In this document: piece after piece, positions 10,625 through 22,498 of the stretch | Numbering within the stretch: position 1 is the first letter of the stretch | How the letters are laid out: every line of letters starts with the position of its first letter | Assembly (NCBI GenBank): GCA_040285825.1 | Contig: JAUPSS010000003.1 | Location: 2,232,001 to 2,296,000 of the forward strand | Origin: Eukaryota sp. TZLM1-RC | Lineage: Eukaryota; Metamonada: BaSk clade | Direction: 5' to 3' | Length of the DNA stretch: 64,000 bases | Position numbers and translations under genes: made by a program | The notes under the pieces: model-generated | Seen by the model: the letters and a program-made list of their open reading frames with translations, nothing else | What the model was told of the DNA's origin: nothing | Databases searched by the model: none

Positions 10625-10662
10625 TTATTTATTTTATTTTATTTTATTTTATTTTATTTATT
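10625..10662. repeat. (TTTTA)n microsatellite
   Basis: Seven or so tandem TTTTA units within a wider TTTA-rich stretch between family C debris and the cis-prenyltransferase gene. Confidence 0.85.
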
Positions 10663-10724
10663 GTTTTTCTCTATTTATTTTACATAAGAACTGCCTGAAG
10701 AACTCCTAACTTCCCAGCAAATTC

Positions 10725-11549
10725 TCAGATCACACCACCAAATCTCCTATTCCGTTCAGAGTACTCTTTTAAACACTTGTTGAAATCCTCAACACTAAAA
10801 TCTGGCCAACATTTCTTAATAAAGATCAGCTCTGCATAGCAACATTGCCATAATAGAAAGTTGGACAATCGTTGTTCACCTGAAGTTCTTATTAATAAAT
10901 CAACTTCGCTAAACTCATGGTTGTACAACTCATGACTGATTGATTTAACAGAAACTTCTTGCCCTCTTTGTACGACTCTTTTGCAAGCATCGGCTATTTC
11001 CTCCCTGGAGGAGTAGGAAAGAGCTATGCAAACAAGAGTACCAGTATTAGAAGCAGTTTCATGTTCAGCTTCCAATAACATTTCCTGGGTTTCATGTGCG
11101 AAATCCGCCATATGACCAATTGCTTTGAATCGTACGTTTTCTTTGAGGACAGTGGATCTGTCATGTTTCAGGTAATAATCCAACGACTTTAGTAAATGTT
11201 TAACTTCACTTTCAGGACGATTCCAGTTCTCCTTTGAAAATGCGTAAAATGTAACGCACGGAACTTTGAGTTTAACACAGTGATCTATGATCTTACCAAG
11301 GGTACGGGCACCCACTTCGTGACCCTTGATTCTTGGAAATCCTCTTCTTTGGGCCCATCGGCCGTTGCCATCCATGATAAAAGCGATGTGATTGGGAAGA
11401 TTGAATTTGTAAGGAGCTTTTTGAAAGTACCGTTTGATTACTAGTGTAAGGATGTAAAGGAGATAAAATCCAATAAGGAGAAGTGGAGGTATGATGGGAT
11501 TCATTCTAACGAATGATGTCCGTAACAATGGTGTAAGTGTCCTTTTCAC
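10725..11549 (-). CDS. DHDDS: cis-prenyltransferase (dehydrodolichyl diphosphate synthase type)
   Basis: A 274-residue enzyme of the UPP synthase/Rer2/DHDDS family. It elongates farnesyl diphosphate with cis isoprene units to make the polyprenyl backbone of dolichol, the glycan carrier for N-glycosylation. The catalytic P-loop IAFIMDGNGRWAQRRG lies at about residues 55-70, FYAFSKENWNRP at ~101-112, and the substrate-binding signature IRTSGEQRLSNFLLWQ at ~221-236. The protein ends in RRFGGVI, which contains an RxG-like element; in this family RxG supports catalysis, often supplied by an NgBR/Nus1 partner. Residues ~17-38 form one hydrophobic segment, consistent with ER membrane attachment. No intron is needed, the length is typical and the frame is intact. 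Confidence 0.93.
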   Translation of the reverse strand: MKRTLTPLLRTSFVRMNPIIPPLLLIGFYLLYILTLVIKRYFQKAPYKFNLPNHIAFIMDGNGRWAQRRGFPRIKGHEVGARTLGKIIDHCVKLKVPCVTFYAFSKENWNRPESEVKHLLKSLDYYLKHDRSTVLKENVRFKAIGHMADFAHETQEMLLEAEHETASNTGTLVCIALSYSSREEIADACKRVVQRGQEVSVKSISHELYNHEFSEVDLLIRTSGEQRLSNFLLWQCCYAELIFIKKCWPDFSVEDFNKCLKEYSERNRRFGGVI

Positions 11550-11579
11550 TACTGCAACGAGTCTGTATGAAAGAATTTA

Positions 11580-11790
11580 GATTCAAAAATCTTTGACAAT
11601 TTTTGAAGTATTTTACAACAAACTTGCAAATTTTAAAGAGATCGGTCCGGAATTTCCTGAATTGATTGAGGGAAACATATGGTGCACATTCGGGGTGGCA
11701 AATTTTTCAAGCTCAGAAGTTAGTGGGATATTAAGAACAATAAGAAACAGAATAGGAGACAAGACATCGCAGGGGAAAACCCCTAATTTT
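11580..11790 (-). mobile_element. Reverse transcriptase fragment
   Basis: The minus strand encodes a short piece around the RT motif that normally reads GVKQGDPLSP. Here it reads GVFPCDVLSPILFLI, so the motif is damaged. Part of the same piece recurs at 55500-55620. Confidence 0.6.
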
Positions 11791-12154
11791 TGATAAATAG
11801 AAATTTCTTCGATTCTCAACGAAACCGAAGGTTTGAATACATTTACTCAATCAATTCAATGAAATTGATTGGAAATTTACAAAACCTGAGAACAAAATTA
11901 ATCAAGGAGTGTCTAACTGATCCAATTGTATTGGCCACATTCGTAATAATTAATTATAATAATAAATTAATAAATAATGTATTTTGTATTAACTAAATAA
12001 AATTTTGTTCTAGAATTCTATTTGGCAGATTCAATTGCGTTATCAAAAACGAAGTGATGTTGACTACCTCCACTTAAACCAGGTAAATAACCTTTTTGAG
12101 ATTTCAATATTATATTATTAACAATCATATTATATATTTATTTTATCAAAAAAG
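11791..12154. other. Intergenic, nothing recognised
   Basis: AT-rich, no supported gene. Confidence 0.4.
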
Positions 12155-14490
12155 AAACAAAACAAAACAAAACAAATTAAAACACATAAGAAACAAAATT
12201 CTCCACGCCTACTCTTGATGAATCCTTATACAGCTTGGACATCATTAAATTTAAGTACTCTGGAACACTTCTGTACAAAACAAAAATGATACGATTCTTC
12301 CATAAATTCCCTGCAAAATTCTTACCACTTGAACGACATAAATTATCAAAATCATTGAGAAAATTCAAGGCAGATTGTCCAATGTTGCCAAAAATCGAGA
12401 AGGCAAAAGGAACAAACGAAAACTTCGAGTAAAGGTTCTTATTTAAATCATTTTATATCTCAGTATATTTATCTCTTTTACGATATTTCAGCCTTGTTTA
12501 AATGACCATTAGAACTAAGTGAAACATCATCACGATAAATAAAAGCAAAGGCATCAACTGTAGTAAAATCAACAACAACTTGAGAGGAATCCACAAAAGG
12601 AGCAATTAAATCACCTCGACGTGAATTAAACAGATTATTATCGCTAAAATGCTTCAACATCGGATCTACTTTGCAACTAAAATTGTAACACTTAAACATC
12701 TCATATGTCACATCACGCTCGGAATTATGAAGAACTGACCGATATTGAAGAAATTTCTTACAAGTTACAATATGACGGAAATTGGCAGTCGGTTTTTCGT
12801 TACAAATACAATAAAAATTATCCAATAGACCACTTGGATACAGCCCTAATCTCAAACGCATGTTTTGTTTGCTAGCTTCATTTGTTAAATGAAGACCAAA
12901 TGGCCTTGGTTGCTGAGATATTAAACTAGTGCAATTCTGAATGTCTGATAAAAAGGCACCAAAGACGGGATTATTAATCTTAGTCACACTAAGTCGTTTA
13001 GAGAAATGCAGGTCTTCAAAACAAATTAAAACAAACTTCTGTAATTTCACAACAGCAAGATGAAGGTTGGTGAAAGATCTCGAAGGCACAGCAGGCAAAC
13101 TTGAAGGAAAACTCCTATTCCAAACATCAACAGGTAGTTCCTGCACCATGTTTTCAAGAGAAATAAATAAAGGATGCGATTCATTCAAAGGAATATGATC
13201 AAAACGAAGTTTCCACTCAAATAGAAAATTTTTCATACCATCAATGAAAGCACTTTTGCATAAATACTCTGCTCTTGAAAAACTAACTCCAGCAAATTTA
13301 GGACTAAAAAATGCATGATAAGGAATTTTTGATGGACAAACTTCCACTAAATCTTCCAGGAAATTGGTTCTCAGTGTATTAAATTGACGTGCAAAATCAT
13401 GAGAAATTGTAGGAAATAAAGAACGAAGAAGGTGATTAATTTTTGATCCAAAACACACATTCAGGACCGAAAACGCCAAATGCTTGTCAATTTTTAGTTC
13501 TTGAATAGCTAAAAGTTGCTCTTCGATTTTTCCTAGAATACCTGACAAAATCGATTTAACTTTTTCATTATTTCCAAAATAAGAGCCAAGAAACCGAATC
13601 GCATCTGCTTCATAATCAACATATTTGATAAAAGTTTCATTAAATGCTACCTGAACATTCTGATTACCAATAATGAAACACTTGGGCAGTTTAATATCTA
13701 ACCCAATTTGTTGGGACAGAATAACGAAATGTTGTAACCCTTGCTGTAAAAGGGACAAAGGTCCGATAAGTGATAGCACATAAATGAATGTCAGGAAAAT
13801 CCAACTTAAATTTTACTAAAACTGATTGCAGTGCTAAACAAAAGAAAAATGGACCCAGAGGATCCCCTTGTTTGACACCTCTTGACGAAACAATATTCTC
13901 AAAATGGAAAATTAGGTTAGAGGGTGATCCATAGATCAAGTTTAAATATGGCAAAAGAGGGGAATAATGAAGTTCAAATTCTTGTAATATACTTGAGCGA
14001 AAAACCGAGTTGAAAGCATTTTAAAATCAATATTCAGTAAATAATTTTCGCCTTTTTGATTAAAAAGTAAATCTGTACACAATGCAGCACAAGTTGTACC
14101 ATCAGGAATTACAATTGCAAAACGGATAAGGACGAAAGATATTATTGCGGATGACTTAACTCTCTTAATACAAATAATTGCTAACAATCTCATTAATGAC
14201 TCACCAACAGCAATGGGTCTGACACCACCATCAGGTTTACTTAAATCAACTAAACGAAATGCCGTTAATGCTTGAGGTAACCTAAAACGTCCCAAGATAA
14301 CACTATTAAAAAAGAAAACTAAATCATCCGCAATTTCTGGACATATATTGACGGCCGACTTCAAATGATCATAACTAAGTCCAGAAGGCCCAGTTGAACG
14401 ACCAGACGGAAGTCCTTCAATAGCTACACTAACTTCATCAGAAGTAATATGATTAGCAGTGAAATCAATTAACAATTAACAATCATATGA
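12155..14490 (-). mobile_element. Family D non-LTR retrotransposon, nearly full coding length but inactive
   Basis: On the minus strand in order: RT N-terminal part (14475-13942, with GVRPIAVGESLMRLL), RT motif GVKQGDPLGPFFFCLA (13691-13954), post-RT linker and zinc motif CICN...H...C (12478-13779), RGDLIAPF...D endonuclease motif, and the C-terminus with NLWKNRII (12177-12368). At least three frame breaks are present. The YMDD catalytic box expected between FPDIHL and LSLIGP is deleted, so this copy cannot reverse transcribe. The 3' end carries a (TTTTG)n tail at 12155-12178. Confidence 0.85.
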
Positions 14491-15189
14491 TTTTATTTTG
14501 ATTTATTTTCTTATAATTTTATGGCAAAGTTTGTCAGGTAGGTGGTGAAAATTTTAGATAAACCTGCTGTAAGAGAAATAAGTCTAAAAGTTTTGACTAT
14601 ATTTGGTTCACCGTCTTCATAAATAAGCTTAAGACCAGCCGTCTGCCAACCAAATTGATAATGTTGTGTCACGATTAATCTGTTGAATGAATAATTAAAT
14701 AATTATTAAGAACAAAAAAAGATTTTTGAACACCAGATGAGACAACTAGTCAAGACCAGCTGCTGATGAAGAATACCTTTTACAAATTATTGTTTTCCAT
14801 TTCTCTTCTTAATATGATTTAGTGGATGCCATACATTGATTTCAAAGTATGTTATCAGCTTAGAGTTTCACGGTAAATTTTGGTAGAAACAATTGCTTTT
14901 TCTTATCATTAACATGTTTCATTGATTTTGAAATGGTACATGTTGAGCAAACAACGCATATGGACTGTAAACTACTGTAATCGTTGATTTTCGAAGCTAA
15001 TTTTTGCAATTAGTTTTGTAAATTTTTATTCAATCATAGCTGAATGAAAAACTGACAATTGTGGTGCAGGCAATGATATTATGCAAATAGTTGATTCACA
15101 GTAGCTTAAGAAGCAAGTGTTTCAGTATTCAGATTGTATTGAGTTATTGTTCTTCTAATTATAATTTTGAATTTATTTATATGATTTAT
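14491..15189. other. Intergenic, nothing recognised
   Basis: No supported gene or repeat. Confidence 0.4.
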
Positions 15190-15935
15190 TTATGATTCTG
15201 CTTGTACTTTGAATATGAGACTTTGTTCCTTTATCTGGCCTCATAATATACGTCAAAATTGATTTTGTAAACGTAGTCGATAAATTACGATTACTCATTT
15301 GTTAAATTGTAAACATTTTACTACTTTTAGAAGCAAGGTTCATGATGCTGTAATAGATCAGTTATTTTGTATGTCGAAGTCTCATAGAAATGAATCCTTT
15401 TTTGAAACCTCTGTTGTCAAATCTGTTTGATACTGAAGATGTTTTTCATAGGAATAACAAAAGTGGTGTCACTTTGCCTGGATTAGATGAAATCTTCATA
15501 TTATTGGATGTAATGTCCGTTGATCCTTGTAATGCCTCAGATGAAAGTCTTGTTAATTCTGAAATTCATAATCCTGTTTCAAATGCTGAAAATTTGAAAT
15601 TCAAAAAATACAATGAACTTTTGTCCAAATTGTCCAGCCAACAGCATGCAAAATACAATTTGTATCCATTTGGATTTTCTCTTTTTGGTTCACTTGCACC
15701 AACGGCTTTACGTTTTTTGGATGATTTTGAAATGATTGTAAAGAGAAGAACTAACAAAAATTTCCACAGATTGTTTTGGCGAAATAGAATTGCGGTTTTT
15801 ATTTTTAAGGGGATGTTGAAGATGGTTTCTGATGCTTTGCTTTCTCTTGGATCTCACTATGAGGAAGTTGCATCTAGTGTTTTTGTTTTAAGAGAGATGG
15901 ATTATTTAGATGTTGATTTATGGGATTTGAATAAA
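15190..15935 (+). mobile_element. Family B retrotransposon fragment
   Basis: Endonuclease half, open from 15390 to past the usual family stop. It shows KKYNELLSKL, the Cys-free PFGFSLFGS and FWRNRIA. The upstream zinc-motif region carries the same unusual lesion (CGTCAAAATTGATTTTGTAA and following bases) as the copy at 25920. Confidence 0.8.
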
Positions 15936-16509
15936 ATTGATAAAAAAATTTATTTATATATGAGTTTTATTTTGTTTGACAAAACTTCTCAAAACTCTTT
16001 AAAACTCAATATAGATATATATTTGAATTATTTGGCTCTTGTGGCTCTTTGAGAGCTCAGCGATGGCTGCCGGTTGCAGTATGATGTAGTGACTTACCAA
16101 ATTGATGACAGCATTATTTTTTTTGGATGCGCAGCTTAATTTATTATATTTATAACATTTATTTATTATGTTTCAGTATTTAGCCCATAAGAATACAATT
16201 AATCAATGTTCTAGACAAACAAAGTAAAACTTGTAACTAATAATCCATTAAGACCCATGTTAAAGTCATGTAGAGTCAAATTCAACTTTTTGCAGGCTTT
16301 CATATAGGCAATCTTTACATTGGATGTTTCTTTACATGTTTGCTTACTATGATCCATTAACAACACTGATTTAACAACATTCATTTTAATTGCTATTGTT
16401 TATCTTTTATGATCAATATATTAAGTTTCAATTAATTCGGTCACTTTCATTACATTTTAAATGCTTAAAGTTTTTAAATTAGCCTTAGACCAAATATTTC
16501 ATTTCAAAC
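15936..16509. other. Intergenic, nothing recognised
   Basis: AT-rich, no supported gene. Confidence 0.4.
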
Positions 16510-17030
16510 TTCGAAGTTTATGTGTTTAATTTCACAATTTGTACAGTATCTAAAACGTGGAGGGCCACTGTTTGATGAATTAAATTTCAGTTTGAGCCAA
16601 AAACGAGGTGACATTCAATGTGCATGGTATGTTGGAACTGAACTAATTCTTGATTGTACTACTGTGTCTCTAGGGAAAGGTGTTCTAATTCTGACAGTCA
16701 AGATTTAATCAAAGTTGTAGATCTGTTCACTAAAATCAAAATACGAAGTTTTTCATCAAAGTTCAAATATGGCAGGAGACAGGAACGTCAAAATTGTCCA
16801 GCTGGCAAATTCAATTTTTGGTATTATTGGAAGTAAAGGTCTAATCGTTTTAGATGATTTAGGAAAACTTCTCAAAGAAAGTGGTCGTACATTTGATTTT
16901 CTGATTTGGAAGAACATAATCGTGTTTTCGTTATTGAAAGATCTTCCTCGTTATATTAACTCCATTTTGAAGAATATTACGGGGTTTTATAATAAGCGAG
17001 TTGATGTAAAAGAAAAATGGTGAAGATCTC
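16510..17030 (+). mobile_element. Non-LTR retrotransposon endonuclease fragment
   Basis: Two short frames give KRGDIQCAW...LDCTTVS (the RGD...D endonuclease motif) and a C-terminus with FLIWKNIIVFSLLKDLPRYIN, nearest to families C and D but distinct from both. 5'-truncated and frame-broken. Confidence 0.7.
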
Positions 17031-17049
17031 CCATCATTGAATTAATGGG

Positions 17050-17285
17050 GTTTTAGTAGGTAAAATTTTTGCATGTTTATTATTAGACTAAATGCTTCCA
17101 CCAGTCAAGGTTTTTGGTTGAGATTTGAAATGTTCCAGGAACGAGCACATCAAAATAAACCCCCACCACAAGTTTTTCCAAAAAGCGAAATTGTAGTTTG
17201 TCAAATGAAATAGGAACCAATTGATAGAAACGGAAGTTCCTAAATTCTCGACTTTTTTCACAACTTCCTAAATTCACAACTTGTC
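17050..17285 (-). mobile_element. Retrotransposon fragment, family E-like
   Basis: The minus-strand frame 17083-17277 encodes LQFRFLEKLV...FDVLVPGTFQIST, a degraded match to the NLFLEHLL...GDVLVPGLDG segment of the family E copy at 63176-63753. Confidence 0.5.
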
Positions 17286-17621
17286 ATTTTGACGTGTCAT
17301 CAAACATTCCACAATCGATATGCATCGGTACTTTCTGTTGATATTGCCACCATGACCACAACAACTTACAACAACAACTTCACAATTAGAGACGATCTGC
17401 TCAATTTTCTCCAACAATGCGTTTTAAGAATTTTACACTCAGTACAAGGTCTTCTTCCGAATCCTTTTTATATCTTACATGTGATCAAGGTTGTAGTCCC
17501 CGTCCGTTCTAATACTTCCATAAAGGGAAACATCACAAAGTTCAAAATTTATAAGATTGTTCAGGGAATAACACACGGTAAAATTAAATTAGAACAAAAG
17601 GGACTAAATTCAATCAATTAA
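17286..17621 (+). other. Unassigned 110-codon open frame
   Basis: A frame from 17289 to 17621 begins with Thr/Asn-rich sequence and continues with leucine-rich helix-like sequence. It resembles no family I know and is trapped between retrotransposon fragments. It may be chance. Confidence 0.2.
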
Positions 17622-17760
17622 GATTTTCTCTATAAAATTCTGATCTGCTTGTTTTCTCGACATTGCTTCTTTTATTCGATAAAAGAACCGAAGTAGTCTA
17701 TCAATTATAACAAATTTAACTTGTGACCGCCACAGAAAGACATCAGTTTACTTCATTTTT
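17622..17760 (-). mobile_element. Family C retrotransposon, C-terminal end fragment
   Basis: Matches the last ~45 codons of family C (the region equivalent to 60090-60230 on the same strand). The 3' UTR part is missing or unrecognisable. Confidence 0.6.
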
Positions 17761-17769
17761 GATCTTGAA

Positions 17770-19130
17770 CCAATTTTCCGGGAGAATTCACTCATATTTT
17801 GAGGACTCCCCTCTCGGTATCTCTTATTTATTACAGATCCTGCAACAATTTTCAGGTCACATTTTTTGTATTTATTGGAAGTAAAATAATCTTTAATTCG
17901 AAGTCATTTATTTTGTTCTGCTGATTTGGGTGGAGTTGGTTTCACTAAAGCTTCGATGTTGTGTAAAGCAGCATTTTGGAAGGTGGTGAAAAATTTTGTT
18001 TTTGAATTTTTCCAATGGTTCCCTTAGGTCGTTCATCTAATCCATGGTGAATCAAATTTTCACTTAAATCAGCTTCAATTTGAATTAGATCACTTGCCCA
18101 GTGATATCTGTATTCAGTGTTTTCCTCAGGATGTTCAAGAAAATCCCAACCGTTCACTTCTAAATTTACGTTTTTGCCTGAAAATGCTGCAGCACCATCT
18201 GGTTGAATTATTTGAAAGCTTGGATTATGAAGTAAGATTTGGCTTATCCAAAACTGAAAATCCCACTTTCGGTAATTTTTCAAAGGATATTCGTGATAGA
18301 TCTGCTTCTGCTTTAGTTACTCAAATTCCCTCTGTTTATACACTTCTTTTGAAAAGCAATGAATGGCTTTACAACATACGTTTTCGTTGTTTTCAATAGC
18401 ACAATTTGTCTATTCAGTTAACATGTAAATGTGGTAAATCTCCTTTGTTTACTCATCTTTTGAGATGTAAACATTTTATTACATTTAGAAGTAAGGTACA
18501 TAATAATAATGTCAGGGACCAAATCTATGTAATGTGCAAATCATATCGAGTAGATTCCTTTTTAGAGCCTCTGCTATCAAAATTAATTCTTGGTGACGCG
18601 AATATTGATAGTACGCGTTACAACAGAGCTTCTATGGGTCTGACAAGAGGTGATTTGGTTGTTTCCGGCATAAATGGCTGTTAAACTGCTTTAGACGCCA
18701 TGTCCATAGACCCTTGTTATTCTTCTAACGAACATTTCATTAACTCAAATGTCAATAATCCTCTTCTTGTTGGTGAAAAATATAAAATTGCTAAATACGC
18801 GAAACAAATTTCCTCTGTAAATGAAAATTCTCATACCCATAATATAATTTATGTCCCTTTGTTTTTTCTTTGCTTGGATCTTTAGGTAAGGCTGCTATGG
18901 CTTTCCTCGAATATTTTGATGTAGTTGTAAAAAAAAGAACTGGAAGAATTTTCAATCGTGTTTACTGGCAAAACAGGATTGTATTTTCTATTTTTAAGGG
19001 AATGGTGAAATTAATTCCTGATTCACTCTCTTCCTTTGGTAAATTTTCTGAATCTTTAGTAATTATTTGTTTTAATGTAGTGGAGGACGTTGGTTTTGTT
19101 GGGTTTTGAGGACGTGGAGTTTTAGTTGTG
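17770..19130 (+). mobile_element. Family A non-LTR retrotransposon, degenerate copy
   Basis: Parallel to 8541-9905 over its whole length, with at least four frame breaks or stops: near 17980, 18400, a stop at 18682 and a break near 18860. It retains CKCGKSPLFTHLL (zinc motif), RGDLVV and YWQNRIVFSIFKG. Its lesions differ from those of the other copy. Confidence 0.85.
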
Positions 19131-19312
19131 TATTTCATGATTTCATATTCCCTATTAGAAAAATAATTGTGATTTAAAAAAAATCAAGTTGCTTTGATTT
19201 GATTAAGACAAAATGATATTGGGATCCTAACTCAAGTCATTGAACTTCGAACTCAATCCCAGTCATTGAGTCCAGTGACAACACTCAATATCATTAAAAG
19301 CAACTTAAAACC

Positions 19313-19899
19313 ATGAAACTGTTGCTGGCTCTCTTATGTTGCATTTTTATCACAGCCCAATGCTCTTCATGACCTTAATGAGTATATTCTCTCACTGTTT
19401 TTGACACCAGTAATGAACTTAGTTGGGCGAATCCATTTTCAGATACTGAGTGGTTTTATCGACCTTGTTCCTCTACACAATTCAAGTGTGGACCTCATCA
19501 AAATGTTGCTCTCTGTCAAAGGGACGACAATGTAAACCTCCATAGCGCTGGTACATATGACTCACGCAAGGAAAGTATTCTTGATTCTTCCAAGGATGGT
19601 CTTGTAATTTCATATAGTGATGGTGATATTGGATGTGGTGGCATTACCAGAAGCTCTACTGTTCACTGCCTTTGTGATGTCAACGAATTGGGCATTCTAG
19701 AAGATGTTGTGGAAGTTTCTGCTTGCACCTTCAAATTTGTGTTAAAATCAAAGGATTGCTGCTCAGTACCTAAACCTCCTGATCCAGAGGAGCCAGAAGG
19801 TGGCAGATTCCTAAAAACTTATGGTCTTTACTTATCCTTGGGCTACTTTCTGTTTCTGTCGCCTTTTTCCTATTCTTCAAGCAGAAACAACGCAAGTAG
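19313..19899 (+). pseudogene. MRH-domain type I membrane protein (mannose-6-phosphate receptor/ATG27-like), frame-broken
   Basis: Starts with a signal peptide (MKLLLALLCCIFITA). A lumenal domain follows with the spacing of a mannose-6-phosphate receptor homology (MRH) domain: a Trp-Phe-Tyr-Arg-Pro-Cys start, then CQRD, a DGLVISYSDGDIGCGG core, VHCLCD and paired late cysteines. After a Pro-Glu linker comes one membrane segment (LLILGLLSVSVAFFLFF) and a basic tail, KQKQRK. Such proteins bind phosphomannosyl or high-mannose glycans in the secretory or endosomal pathway, or serve in autophagy membrane traffic (Atg27). A 29-nt GT-AG intron at 19382-19410 (GTATATT...ACACCAG) fits the reading. Two single-base losses remain, one just after the signal peptide (~19370) and one before the membrane segment (~19815). 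They make this either a young pseudogene or a gene hit by sequencing or assembly indels. Confidence 0.7.
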
Positions 19900-20659
19900 G
19901 AAGTGATTATCTCAATGTAATTACCATATTTGTCTTGTATAAAATTGTTTTAAAAAGCGTTTTAATTTTGTTTGCAATGAAGGTTGGTTGATATAGGTAC
20001 ACCCAAAATCTGTGGTTATGCAAAAGCTGTCAATTCACTTGTGGGAAGTTGGTCCAACCTCTTGCATTTCTTACTGAGCCTCACATTTCGTCCTCTTCTT
20101 CATTGTCAGTTTCAGTAACAGTGTGACATGAAGTAATTGTGATTGGTTGCAGTTCTACTATATGTTATACAAGTTTGGATTTTGCAAGAATTGTACAAAA
20201 TGTTGAAATGAATCATAACAACTTGTTTGTTGTAAACAGGTCTATTATTGACTATGTACGAAAGATTGCTGATTTGGGGAATTGTGAAGCTGATGATAGG
20301 GTTGTTTCCAAACAGTTCAAATATTTGTAGGAAATGAATTCCACTTCAACTGGAATTTTTGTTTTTCAATTTTATATACTTTAAGAGGTTATACCTTTTT
20401 TAGGTACCTACACTTGTCTATTTCTTAGTCAATTCACTCCCCCTGAAGAAACAAAATAGAATTCGAAATTTGTAAATCTAAAGTTGTTTTATGGATGATT
20501 CATCAGTTAATGATTCAGTATTCAGCATCATTTTTTGACACCTTCTTTTGTTGTTTATTATGCAACAAGCAGTCAATTTCATCAAACTCCTGATCAACAA
20601 CAGAATAGTTATCTAAAGCGTATTCTTCGTAATATTTTCAAAGTGATAACAACGGAGTA
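19900..20659. other. Intergenic with a 63-codon frame
   Basis: The plus-strand frame 20139-20330 has protein-like composition (CSSTICYTSLDF...DYVRKIADLG) but no recognisable family. Nothing else is seen. Confidence 0.3.
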
Positions 20660-20970
20660 GAATCGAGGCTGTGTGTTCCCTTGAAAATAGAAAATATATT
20701 TCTATTCTGCCAGAAAGTTTGGTGAAAAAAATTGCCAGTTCTATTCTTACAATTTTAGAAACTACCCGTCAACAGACGTATTTGGAGATAACTGAAATCA
20801 TATATTTTCAGCTAAGAAAATGCCATCTAAGAAGTTGGGCAAAATTACTCAACAAAATTCGATGCAACTTACTTAAATGTGTTTTATCTTCAAATTCTCC
20901 AATTTCAATGTCAGTCAACTGAATCAATAGATCATATATGGAGATGATTTTAAGGTGAGGAAATTTCAGC
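20660..20970. mobile_element. Two small retrotransposon fragments
   Basis: 20660-20760 on the minus strand matches a WQNR-type endonuclease tail. 20850-20930 on the plus strand encodes NLLKCVLSSNSPIS, matching the RT segment at 41180-41210. They are in opposite orientations. Confidence 0.6.
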
Positions 20971-21079
20971 TATGGTTTTATATATATTATTCAACAAATC
21001 ATTCTATTTGTCTTTATTGCTTTAATGAAAACCTTTCAAATGGTAAAGAAAATACAAAGAATAAAGCATTATCACGGCA

Positions 21080-21456
21080 CTATTGATTATTCACAGGTTT
21101 TTTGGTTGTTCTTGGGTGTCTGGCTCTTTTCTTTTTCTTGAGAGAGCTGAATGAAGCCTTCATAATTGTTGTCAGTGATTGATGGAAGCGATTGTGATCA
21201 CGTTGATAGACTAACGTACTGATCTTTCGACCCGTTTTCCTTCCCATGGTCGCCCTGACCAAACACACACTAACGTTCTGGTCTGTGGGAGTGGTGGTGG
21301 AAACTGTGGTTATGAAGGGTATTGTGCTTTCATACTTCGTTTCATTGTCAACCACACAGACCCCTTCTCCTTCGAATCCGAGTAGAAGTTTGAAAGTTCA
21401 TTAAGAAAGGCATTGTTGGAAAGTCTGGATGAAGGTTCATTCATTGAAGATGACAT
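21080..21456 (-). CDS. SRP14: Signal recognition particle 14 kDa subunit, one frame break
   Basis: SRP14 pairs with SRP9 on the Alu domain of SRP RNA to pause translation during ER targeting. The N-terminal part, NAFLNELSNFYSDSKEKGSVWLTMKR, is split here only for reading as NAFLNELSNFY and GSVWLTMKR. It matches the family's FL.EL...F...GSV..TLK start. The second part, CLVRATMGRK...KISTLV and FHQSLTTIMKASFSSLKKKKR, matches the family's CL.RAT.GKKKIST core and basic tail. The two parts lie in different frames with the switch near 21337. A single missing base explains it, and no intron fits because conserved residues sit on both sides. Start taken at 21456 (MSSSMNEPS); an upstream in-frame ATG at 21522 would add 22 unconserved residues. 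Ends at 21080. Either an indel error or a recent inactivation. Confidence 0.82.
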
Positions 21457-21522
21457 TGTGGATTTGGAAGACAAAAATAAGGGTGTTGGTGGAGAAAGAT
21501 TTGGTGAGTGACAAATAGCCAA

Positions 21523-22498
21523 TTTTAAATGAGTTGAAGGTGTGAATCAACCAACCAACACCCTCCCGGCAAACCCTTGAACTAATTGACAATTACATTG
21601 ACCTACACAATACGAAGATTCAAACTTAGGTTGTTTATACATCGTGTTTTAAAAATTGTCAACAGACATTCTAGTTTCTGCTGACAGGATTATAATTCTC
21701 AAAAATGTTGAAACAAAATAAACTATATGCTGATTTGTATCAAAGTCCTCATACTGTATGAGACTGTTGCGTTGTTCTGTTGCTTTAGATCAACTGCTTC
21801 TGTGCCTTTCAGGTTTCTCTTTATTCACTGATTCTATACAATCATAGTAAATGTCACCTTTTTGATTAGAGCCACAACATTTTTCTCACACTCATGTCAT
21901 GACAGTTCTGCTCCTGGCTTTTTATGGTTGCAAAATTCATTCAATACAAATTGTCTTGCCTTATTTAATGTTTTACGGTGCAGTTCAAAACGGCATTATT
22001 TCTGATTGAGTGAAAGCTATCCAGAGTTTGGTACCAGGAAGATTTTTCAAAAACTGAACAAATCCTGATTTTTATCAATACAACAATCGATGAATTTGAT
22101 AACATGTTCGTATACTCATTTTGATGATCACTTGGCACACTGCAAATGGATCACCCCTTACTTCAACACGTTCACAAATTTATGCTGTTTGTCTGCAAAT
22201 TTTCTGTATGAAAATGCATTAAATTATTATCTTGATCCTTTGCAGACCACCATTCAATAGTATATTACATTCTGTTTGTAAGATTGTTCAAACTGTGAAA
22301 CCTTAATGCAACGGCTTGACTATCAAATTGATAAGGATCAAAAACAAATTGTGAACATTTCGGGAAAAAATGAACTATTTGCTGTAAAATTCATGAAACA
22401 TTAATGCCAATCATTGAGTAATAGCAATATTACAACTTTATTTATTAATCACCTCATCAAGAATTAAATCTAAAAACAATAAGAAAAACTTACATAAT
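21523..22498. other. Intergenic, nothing recognised
   Basis: Nearly 1 kb without a supported gene, repeat or retrotransposon match. Confidence 0.4.

Noticed and set aside
10615-10680. TTTTA repeat as a family D-type retrotransposon tail
   Set aside because: No family D coding sequence adjoins it on either side, and the unit differs from the TTTTG/TTTGA tails.
17289-17621. 110-codon frame as a gene
   Set aside because: Sandwiched in retrotransposon debris with no recognisable domain; kept only as a low-confidence note.
21310-21360. Programmed frameshift in SRP14
   Set aside because: No slippery heptamer or following stem is evident at the switch point; a single lost base is the simpler explanation.
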